Below are positions 57,307 through 64,000 of a stretch of DNA of 64,000 bases, piece by piece. The stretch spans positions 1,736,001 through 1,800,000 of the forward strand of contig NZ_CP101291.1 in assembly GCF_024300645.1 (NCBI RefSeq), read 5' to 3'. The first letter of the stretch is position 1. Each line of letters begins with the position of its first letter. Source of the stretch: Alteromonas sp. LMIT006 (GTDB lineage: Bacteria > Pseudomonadota > Gammaproteobacteria > Enterobacterales > Alteromonadaceae). The notes beneath the pieces were generated by a model. The model saw only the letters and a list, made by a program, of their open reading frames with translations, was not told the DNA's origin and did no database searches. Position numbers and translations under genes: made by a program.

Positions 57307-59595
57307 TTAGAAGAACTCAACTTTAAACTCAACACCCCATACTGCAGGGTCGTTCACAAAACCAGTTAGGTTATTGAAATCAATACCGCCCTTAAGGTTG
57401 TCTTCGTCTGTGATGTTGCGACCGAATAATGCAACAGAGTAATTGTTTTCAAAATCTTGATAACCGATGCGAATACCGCCTTCAAAGTTTTCATCACTTC
57501 TGAATTCATCTGATTCATATAGGAACAAGTTCGTTTCACCTTGGACTGCCCAATCGGTGAAGACAAATACTTCTGCATTGTCGCCAACCGGTTGTGCAAA
57601 GCGTGCAGTAAACGTAAATACCGTTTCAGGTGCTTGCGGGAACGGGTTGCCGTCAATTAATGCACGGTTATCTACAGTACGTGGATCACGAACGTTACAG
57701 TTGCCGGCAAATGTTGCGTTTGCGCCACAAGGGAAAACAGATAACGCGCGGTCGTTGATAGATGTGTTGTTGTAGCTATAGCCAGCAGTGAATACCAATT
57801 GGTCATGTGGAACATACTGTGCATCGACTTCAAAGCCATAACCACGTGCTTGGTCTGCATTGATTAGCGCAGTGTTGTTAGCACCACCACCAATTGCAGA
57901 TAACTGTAAATCGTCAATCACATAGTAGAATGCTGCCGCATTTAAGCGCAATGTATCTTCAAGTAAATCAGATTTGAAACCAACTTCAATCGAGTTAATC
58001 GTTTCTGCGTCAGCTACAGAAGGTGCGCCTTCAAACGCCACATCACGACCTTGAATGGTTTGTGCGCGGAAACCGTTGGCATAGCGTGCAAATACCGCAG
58101 TGTCGCTATCGACTGTATAATGTAAGCTGACTTCGTAGCTAAGTTTGCCATCATCAACATTGATGTCTGCATAGTCCTGAACGCTTGCCGCACCAATGAC
58201 CAAAGCAAAGCCATCGACGTTTTGCTCACCCACGACTAATGATTTTTCATCATAGGTATAACGCAAACCACCAGTAATAGTTAACTTGTCATTGATTTCA
58301 TAAGTTGATTGACCAAACACAGCCCATGTGGTGTTCTCGTGGAATACGGTTGATGCACCAAAGAACCCATCAACAGACGTTACGTTAAATGACGAGTCAA
58401 AGAAGAACGCACCGGCTTGCCAGTTGTAAGGGCCATCGTTATTGCTCGCCCAGCGAATTTCTTGAGTGAACTGTTCAAGATCATTAAGTAAGTCTTGTGT
58501 GACTGCACCAAAAGGCACAAAACCAGGGAAGGTCGTTTCAACTGAACCGTCACCATTGATGTCTGCTGCTTCGTTTAATACGACACCGCCATCAACGTCA
58601 CCTAATGAATAACCTTCAGCCGTTTCTAACGCGGTGATTGAGGTGAATGACACAGTATCCATATCGTATTCAACCGTTAAAGAAACGCCGTTACCTTCGT
58701 ATTCTTGTGGGTTGTTATCAAAACCATTGCCCAAAAGGTTCGCATCATACCAAACGGTATTGCGGTCGTAATTTTGATTCAGTGTGCGTGAACCGCGGGA
58801 TAATATGTTTGCGCGGAATACCGATGCAGTGCCGTCAAGGTCACGACCGTGAACGCGTAACAATGCAGATAAGTCATCACCATTGTCATATAAAAACTGT
58901 AGACGGTAAGCTGTTTCATCATAGCCACCAAATGCATCATCTTGACCCGAGAAACCGTTGTCAATCCAGTCATCACGCGTTTGATTTAGAACAGATACAC
59001 GTGCAGAGATAGTATCGGTTAAGCCACCGCCAATTGCTGCTTCAATGTTGCGTGTGCCCATTGAGGCAAAGCCGACTTTGGCATAAGCATTAAAATCTTC
59101 CGAAGGTTTCACAGAATCAAACTTGACGATACCAGCAGTTGTGTTGCGACCGAATAGTGTCCCTTGTGGACCGCGAATGACTTCAACTTGTTCAATATCG
59201 AATATGGGTGTGCTTTTAAGCACAACGTTTTCCATTACTACATTGTCCATGACGATGGAAACAGGCTGTGAAGCCGCTAGGTCAAAATCGGTGTTGCCGA
59301 TGCCACGCATATAGAAACGCGGTGCTACTCGTCCATTTGAGCTTTCTGCGTACAAACCCGGTACGCGAACGGCAAGTGATAAAATGTCGTCACCCGCTGA
59401 AAATAAACTTTCAAAACGCTCACCGTTTAATGTGGCAATTGAAATCGGTACTTCTTGAATCGATTGTGTGCGTTTTTGCGCCGTGACCGTGATGGTCTCT
59501 AAAACAGATTCGTCGTTAGTTACTTCATCAGCCTGTGCATGGCCAAATGCCAAAGCAACAGCTAACGCAACAGAAGCCTTGTTAAAAGCAGTCAT
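57307..59595 (-). CDS. TonB-dependent outer-membrane receptor
   Basis: 762 residues. Signal peptide of 22 residues ending GHAQA, a TonB-box-like ETITVTAQKR, plug domain (VPISIATLNG, RGIGNTDFD, EVIRGPQGTLFGRNTTAG) and a 22-strand barrel ending in VEFKVEFF with terminal Phe. The plug motif VRGPQGTLFGRNTTAG-type is frequent in receptors for non-iron substrates such as glycans or lipophilic compounds; no Fur box is seen before the gene, in line with that. Ligand unknown. Divergent from the acyl-CoA dehydrogenase gene. Confidence 0.94.
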   Translation of the reverse strand: MTAFNKASVALAVALAFGHAQADEVTNDESVLETITVTAQKRTQSIQEVPISIATLNGERFESLFSAGDDILSLAVRVPGLYAESSNGRVAPRFYMRGIGNTDFDLAASQPVSIVMDNVVMENVVLKSTPIFDIEQVEVIRGPQGTLFGRNTTAGIVKFDSVKPSEDFNAYAKVGFASMGTRNIEAAIGGGLTDTISARVSVLNQTRDDWIDNGFSGQDDAFGGYDETAYRLQFLYDNGDDLSALLRVHGRDLDGTASVFRANILSRGSRTLNQNYDRNTVWYDANLLGNGFDNNPQEYEGNGVSLTVEYDMDTVSFTSITALETAEGYSLGDVDGGVVLNEAADINGDGSVETTFPGFVPFGAVTQDLLNDLEQFTQEIRWASNNDGPYNWQAGAFFFDSSFNVTSVDGFFGASTVFHENTTWAVFGQSTYEINDKLTITGGLRYTYDEKSLVVGEQNVDGFALVIGAASVQDYADINVDDGKLSYEVSLHYTVDSDTAVFARYANGFRAQTIQGRDVAFEGAPSVADAETINSIEVGFKSDLLEDTLRLNAAAFYYVIDDLQLSAIGGGANNTALINADQARGYGFEVDAQYVPHDQLVFTAGYSYNNTSINDRALSVFPCGANATFAGNCNVRDPRTVDNRALIDGNPFPQAPETVFTFTARFAQPVGDNAEVFVFTDWAVQGETNLFLYESDEFRSDENFEGGIRIGYQDFENNYSVALFGRNITDEDNLKGGIDFNNLTGFVNDPAVWGVEFKVEFF

Positions 59596-59804
59596 GTATT
59601 CACCTAAAAATTAAATGGAATGTTGTGTAGTTATGTGGAACGTGCGGATTATATAAGGTGTTGCTTAATCTTTCTAGACTCAGGTTGTTTCGCTTGTTTT
59701 TTATTTATTTTACAAAGAGTTATTTATTCAACAAAATGATTGTGGGTTTTGTTAACCTTTATGTCACAATTAGTCCTAGATAATGAGTTTATGTAGAGTA
59801 CGTT

Positions 59805-61559
59805 ATGCTGTTTAATTCCCACGAAATTCCATTTCAAGTGTATGAGTGTCTAGCGACCAGTGAACTGACTAAAACCGAGGCTTTTGGTGAGCACGATGTC
59901 GCGACATTTAATGATGTAATGCGCACAGCTGATACCATAGCCAGTGAGTATTTTGCCCCTCACAATCATTTAGCAGATGCAAATGAACCGACGTTCGATG
60001 GACAGCGCATTTATATGCTGGATGATGTGCAAACCGCCTATCAGCATTATGCTGACGCGGGCTTTATCGCCGCTAAATTTCCCTTCGATTTAGGTGGTAT
60101 GCAGTTACCTGAGACGATCACGACAGCTTGTGCGAGTTATTTTATGGCGGCGAACCCAAGTACCACAGCATATCCTTTTTTGACTAGTGCTGCGGCAAAT
60201 GTCATTGCACATTGTGCGTCTGATGCCTTGCAAGCTGAGTTTCTGGAGCCGATGTTAACCGGGCAGTTTAGCGGCACCATGGCACTCACAGAACCTCATG
60301 CAGGCTCAAGTTTGGCAGAGATTACGACCAGCGCAAAACCTGCTGAAGATGGCAGTTATCGCATCAAAGGCTCAAAACTCTACATCAGCGGTGGCGAGCA
60401 TGAGCTGACTGACAACATCGTGCATTTAGTACTAGCTAAAATCCCAGGTGGGCCAGCAGGCGTTAAAGGGATCTCATTGTTTATTGTGCCTAAATATCGA
60501 CAAGATGCACAAGGCGCTTGGTCGGTGCGAAATGATGTGACATTAGCCGGCTTGATTCACAAACTTGGTTATCGCGGCACCACGTCGACCGCGCTCACCT
60601 TTGGTGAAAATGACGACTGTCATGGCTATCTTGTTGGTGAGCCGCATCAGGGCTTGCGTTATATGTTTATGATGATGAATGAAGCGCGAATTGGTGTGGG
60701 CTTTGGCGCTGCCATGATTGGCTATCAGGGCTATCGCTATGCGCTTAATTATGCCAAAGACCGGATGCAAGGCGGACGGGCGATTGTGGAGTACGGCGAT
60801 GTGAAGCGTATGTTGTTGGCACAAAAAGCCTATACCGAAGGCGCGATGGCTTTGTGTTTTTATGGGGCGTCTTTGCTGGATGAGCAAAAGACCAGCACAG
60901 CTGAAAAAGCGAAAGACGTGGCTTTATTATTGGACTTGCTGACGCCGATTATCAAAGCTTGGCCAAGTGAATACGGCCCCAAAGCGAACGATTTGGCGAT
61001 TCAAGTATTGGGTGGCGCTGGGTACACCCGTGAGTATCCAGTGGAACAATATTGGCGTGATAACCGACTCAATCCTATTCACGAAGGCACCAACGGCATT
61101 CAAGCACTGGATCTGTTGGGCCGTAAACTGTGGCAAGCCAATGGTGACGGTTGTCAGTTATTAGCAAAGAGGATGATGCAGGATATTAAAGCTGCACAGG
61201 GTGATGTATCGCTTAAATTAGCCAAAAAATTAGGCGACGCATTAACTCAATTCAATGATGGATTACCTGTGCTTGCCCAGATGTTGCAATCTGAGGACCA
61301 AGAGGCGGTCTTATCTAACGCTGACAATATGATGAAATATTGTGGCCATCTGGTCATTGGTTGGATGTGGTTAAGACAAGCGAATGTGGCATATGCGTCA
61401 AGAGATAATGCGCAAGGTGACAAGTATGATTTCTATCAAGGCAAAATACAAGCTGCGCAATATTATGCAGATTGGGAAATGCCAGCCATGCATCAGGCGT
61501 GGGCGTTGTTAGTAGAAGCGAATGCGACGTGTGCAGACACCCAGGTGTCGTGGTTTTAA
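59805..61559 (+). CDS. Acyl-CoA dehydrogenase
   Basis: 584 residues, FAD enzyme removing two hydrogens from acyl-CoA and passing electrons to ETF (encoded at 50.5-52.2 kb). ALTEPHAGSSLAEI, GSKLYISGGEHEL, HKLGYRGTTSTALTFG, MMMNEARIGVGFGAAMIGYQGY, VLGGAGYTREYPVEQYWRD and IHEGTNGIQALDLLGRK are present. Length with C-terminal extra domain fits medium/long-chain enzymes. Nineteen nucleotides before the SDR gene's ATG, so co-transcribed. Confidence 0.95.
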   Translation: MLFNSHEIPFQVYECLATSELTKTEAFGEHDVATFNDVMRTADTIASEYFAPHNHLADANEPTFDGQRIYMLDDVQTAYQHYADAGFIAAKFPFDLGGMQLPETITTACASYFMAANPSTTAYPFLTSAAANVIAHCASDALQAEFLEPMLTGQFSGTMALTEPHAGSSLAEITTSAKPAEDGSYRIKGSKLYISGGEHELTDNIVHLVLAKIPGGPAGVKGISLFIVPKYRQDAQGAWSVRNDVTLAGLIHKLGYRGTTSTALTFGENDDCHGYLVGEPHQGLRYMFMMMNEARIGVGFGAAMIGYQGYRYALNYAKDRMQGGRAIVEYGDVKRMLLAQKAYTEGAMALCFYGASLLDEQKTSTAEKAKDVALLLDLLTPIIKAWPSEYGPKANDLAIQVLGGAGYTREYPVEQYWRDNRLNPIHEGTNGIQALDLLGRKLWQANGDGCQLLAKRMMQDIKAAQGDVSLKLAKKLGDALTQFNDGLPVLAQMLQSEDQEAVLSNADNMMKYCGHLVIGWMWLRQANVAYASRDNAQGDKYDFYQGKIQAAQYYADWEMPAMHQAWALLVEANATCADTQVSWF

Positions 61560-61580
61560 TCAAAAATTGAGGTGATCAAA

Positions 61581-62318
61581 ATGGCTAAAAATAACAGAAC
61601 CATCGTCATTACTGGTGCCGGCACAGGCATTGGTGCCGCGGCGGCAAAACACTTTGTGGCATTGGGCGATGATGTGATTTTACTCGATATCAATGCGCAA
61701 TCACTGGCGGATACGGCCCAAACACTAGGCTCTGATAACGTCACGACACATGTACTCGATGTGGCTGACAAATCCTCAGTATTAGACGTGTTTGCCAGCA
61801 TCGACAAGATGGATGTATTGGTCAATAACGCTGGTGTAGAGCATATTCCAACGCCCATGCATTTGGTGAGCGACGAGATGCTGGATAAAAACCTTAATAT
61901 CAACGTCAAAGGCTTGTGGTGGTGCATGCAACAGGCACTTCATAAGATGCTTGCTCAAGGGCAGGGGAACATTATTAATATTGCTTCTGTGGCGGGCTTG
62001 CGTTCTGCGCCAATGATTGCCGCTTACTCAGCCACCAAACATGCGGTGATTGGGATCACCAAATCTGCAGCGGTTGAATATGCTCGCCAAAATATCCGCA
62101 TTAATGCCGTGTGTCCGAGTTTCATCGATACGGATATGGTGCGTCGGACTCTGTCCATAATGGATGAAAAAGGGCAACGCTCGATTGTGGGAGCAAATCC
62201 AATGAAGCGTTTGGGTGATGTCGACGAAATTGCCAATGCGATAGTCTGGTTAGCATCGGATGAGTCAAGCTTCATGACAGGGCATGCCATGACGTTGGAT
62301 GGGGGGATGACGGCTTAA
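61581..62318 (+). CDS. Short-chain dehydrogenase/reductase
   Basis: 245 residues, Rossmann-fold NAD(P) oxidoreductase. TGAGTGIGAAAAKHF cofactor site, NNAG, catalytic Ser in NIASVAGL and YxxxK as YSATKHAVIG, C-terminal GHAMTLDGGM. A 3-hydroxyacyl-CoA dehydrogenase-like role beside the acyl-CoA dehydrogenase is plausible but not shown. Start at ATG 61581, 6 bases after GAGGTG; a GTG at 61572 is in frame. Confidence 0.92.
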   Translation: MAKNNRTIVITGAGTGIGAAAAKHFVALGDDVILLDINAQSLADTAQTLGSDNVTTHVLDVADKSSVLDVFASIDKMDVLVNNAGVEHIPTPMHLVSDEMLDKNLNINVKGLWWCMQQALHKMLAQGQGNIINIASVAGLRSAPMIAAYSATKHAVIGITKSAAVEYARQNIRINAVCPSFIDTDMVRRTLSIMDEKGQRSIVGANPMKRLGDVDEIANAIVWLASDESSFMTGHAMTLDGGMTA

Positions 62319-62335
62319 TTTACAGAAGAGCAAAA

Positions 62336-62367
62336 AAAGCCGAATGTCTCAATAAACACTCGGCTTT
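62336..62367. terminator. Bidirectional terminator between SDR and aminotransferase genes
   Basis: AAAGCCGA / TCGGCTTT stem with extra pairs toward the loop, A-run on the left and T-rich tail; serves both converging genes, best on the minus strand. Confidence 0.78.
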
Positions 62368-62386
62368 ATAAATGACTTAGTGTAGG

Positions 62387-63577
62387 TTACAGCACACTCA
62401 CCAAGGCCTTGGCCAGTGTATCCACGTTAGATTGGTTGATACCCGCAATATTCACACGCGAAGAATCAACAAAATACACGCTGTGCTCAGCACGGACTTT
62501 TTGTACTTGCTCTGGTGTGATACACAAGAAAGAGAACATGCCTTTTTGCTCGTTGACGAAGCTAAAGTCTTTGTTGGCACCGTATTCAGCCATCTTGCTG
62601 ACTAACATGGCACGAAGCTGTTTCATGCGCTCACGCATTTCATCGACTTCATTAACCCACATTAGCTTCAATTCTGCATCGTGCAAAATAATATCAACCA
62701 GTGCACCGCCGTACGATGGAGGCATAGAGTAAATGCCACGCGCAACGCTTTGAATTTGCGATTGTGCAATGGATTTTGTTGCGCTGTCATTCGTAATAAT
62801 CGCTGCCATGCCGACGCGCTCACGATATAAACCAAAGTTCTTAGAACAAGACGCGGCAATCATGACTTCTGGTAAGTGCTCGGTCATATAACGCATACCG
62901 TAAGCATCTGTTTCTAAATCATCGCCAAAACCTAAATACGCACTGTCTATAAACGGCACCCAACCTTGTTGTTGCGCAACGGCTGTGATCTCACGCCATT
63001 GGGCTTGTGTCAAATCCGCACCAGTAGGGTTGTGACAGCATGCGTGTAATAATACTACATCGCCTTTAGGAATGGTTTTTAATTGCTCTAGCATGGCATC
63101 AAAACGTATCGATGCGTTTGCTTTGTCAAAATATGGATAGGTTTTTAATTCAAGTCCCGCATTGCCAATCAATGGAATATGATTGGCCCACGTTGGGTCA
63201 GATACCCAAACCGTGGTGTCTTTGTTACAACGAGTGAGTAATTCAGCCAAAATGCGCAATGCACCACAACCACCGGGTGCTTGTACTGCCGCGACACGGT
63301 CTGCAATCAGCGCAGGGTGGGCTGAGCCCAATAAAAGTCCTAGCATGCCATCAATAAAGCCTTGTACACCTTGTGGTGTGATATAGGTTTTGGAATCTTC
63401 AATGGCTAATAATCGTGTTTGAGCTTCAGCAACTGCTTTGACAATCGGGGTCTTGCCATCTTCATCTTTATAAACACCCACGCCTAAATCGATTTTGTTG
63501 GGGTTGGTATCCGCTTTAAATGCGGCAGATAATCCAAGAATGGGATCGGGAGCAAGGGCAGGGAGAACTTCAAACAC
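62387..63577 (-). CDS. Aspartate/aromatic amino-acid aminotransferase
   Basis: 396 residues, PLP fold-type I, AspC/TyrB branch. MFEVLPALAPDPILGL start, LGVGVYKDEDGKTPI, CCHNPTGADLTQAQW, Schiff-base Lys in ASCSKNFGLYRERVG, and MFSFLCITPEQV. Transfers amino groups between aspartate or aromatic amino acids and 2-oxoglutarate; substrate choice cannot be decided here. The usual DFAYQGF reads DSAYLGF. Convergent with the SDR gene. Confidence 0.94.
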   Translation of the reverse strand: MFEVLPALAPDPILGLSAAFKADTNPNKIDLGVGVYKDEDGKTPIVKAVAEAQTRLLAIEDSKTYITPQGVQGFIDGMLGLLLGSAHPALIADRVAAVQAPGGCGALRILAELLTRCNKDTTVWVSDPTWANHIPLIGNAGLELKTYPYFDKANASIRFDAMLEQLKTIPKGDVVLLHACCHNPTGADLTQAQWREITAVAQQQGWVPFIDSAYLGFGDDLETDAYGMRYMTEHLPEVMIAASCSKNFGLYRERVGMAAIITNDSATKSIAQSQIQSVARGIYSMPPSYGGALVDIILHDAELKLMWVNEVDEMRERMKQLRAMLVSKMAEYGANKDFSFVNEQKGMFSFLCITPEQVQKVRAEHSVYFVDSSRVNIAGINQSNVDTLAKALVSVL

Positions 63578-63668
63578 GGTAAATTCCTAATGTGACATTA
63601 CAATAAAAGGGTATTATGCCAGTTTTTTGGGTTCTGTGAACTGAAAATGTGCATATACGACCACTTGT

Positions 63669-64000
63669 TTAACCGCGGTGATGCACACGTCCTGTTTCAA
63701 TCCCATTGGCATCGTAACTGCGTTCCTGCCAATCCATTTTGCCGATATTATCGACGGTTAATATGGTCGAACTACGCGTCCCGTAATCAGGCGAGCAGAT
63801 GAAGATGGATGAGAGCATTTTTTCCCATGGTTTGGCAATGCCAGTATCCGGTAAATGCTCATCAGACGCGGTCTCACGATTGTGTAAAATCGCAAATAAA
63901 TCTTCTATATCCAATTCTCCCGATTTCTGGCAAGCTTTATTTAATGAATCGACACCCAGTTGTACTTTTGGCCATGGGGTGTTTAAGGAAGCATTGGATA
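63669..64000 (-). CDS. NRDE/TANGO2-family protein, C-terminal part (5' cut by window)
   Basis: The frame is open from 63669 to the window edge, giving about 110 residues. SNASLNTPWPKV, then LPDTGIAKPWEKMLSSIFI and SPDYGTRSSTILTVD, match the C-terminal half of NRDE (TANGO2-like) proteins; the N-terminal NRDE motif lies outside. Function is poorly known. A TTG at 63912-63914 is only an internal Leu codon, since homology continues upstream of it. Confidence 0.85.
   Translation of the reverse strand, partial: SNASLNTPWPKVQLGVDSLNKACQKSGELDIEDLFAILHNRETASDEHLPDTGIAKPWEKMLSSIFICSPDYGTRSSTILTVDNIGKMDWQERSYDANGIETGRVHHRG

Noticed and set aside
59596-59804. Fur box upstream of the TonB receptor
   Set aside because: GATAATGAG near 59779 is only a partial match and lies next to the acyl-CoA dehydrogenase start, not at a receptor promoter.

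Overview
The window is chromosomal DNA of a marine-type gammaproteobacterium, most likely an Alteromonadales relative. The basis is gene order and protein likeness to Escherichia coli families, moderate GC content and short intergenic gaps. No phage, insertion sequence, CRISPR array, rRNA gene or canonical tRNA gene was found. Genes at both edges are cut by the window: topA (5' part missing) and an NRDE/TANGO2-family gene (5' part missing).

Layout. 1-17.5 kb: topA end, rne with a long structured leader, rluC, a HAD phosphatase, yceF, then the conserved envelope/fatty-acid block yceD-rpmF-plsX-fabH-fabD-fabG-acpP-fabF-pabC-mltG-tmk-holB-tatD-like, and an FMN-binding protein. 17.5-25.5 kb (minus strand): a small SulA-like gene behind two LexA boxes, a dGTPase-like gene, a CheB-CheR-PAS fusion, a PAS histidine kinase, a YfbR-like nucleotidase with an altered HD motif, and alaA. 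25.7-34 kb: a DUF2189 membrane protein, gmhB, yejM/yejL diverging from yejK, a tandem T-fold (QueD-like) protein, trhO, an EF-hand protein and a DEAD-box helicase. 34-43 kb: scoAB with a divergent LysR regulator, cysB, the conserved pabB-nudL-sdaA block, class I fumarase, and a structured tRNA-like intergenic element. 43-52 kb: an S1-domain protein, pxpABC (5-oxoprolinase), fur, fldA, a DUF2788 protein, ybfF, an H-NS-like gene, etfD diverging from etfB-etfA. 52-64 kb: a single-domain glycogen-binding protein, an RND efflux adaptor and pump, a TonB-dependent receptor, an acyl-CoA dehydrogenase, a short-chain dehydrogenase, an aspartate/aromatic aminotransferase and the NRDE gene.

How the genes work together. 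The first block links ribosome and RNA processing (rne, rluC, rpmF) to phospholipid and fatty-acid synthesis (plsX to fabF), folate (pabC, with pabB at 40 kb), wall synthesis (mltG) and replication (tmk, holB). ETF, its quinone oxidoreductase, the acyl-CoA dehydrogenase and the CoA transferase form a fatty-acid/ketoacid oxidation theme. The damage-response unit at 17.5-17.95 kb stands alone.

Most of the window is ordinary core genome. The observations I rate highest are the double-LexA-box SulA-like gene, the 74-nt tRNA-shaped inverted repeat after the fumarase gene (all its non-Watson-Crick pairs are G.U on the + strand only), the tandem T-fold protein whose two halves keep complementary parts of the active site, the HD-to-HE change in the YfbR homologue, and core promoters (rluC, yceD) that predict leaderless or nearly leaderless mRNAs.
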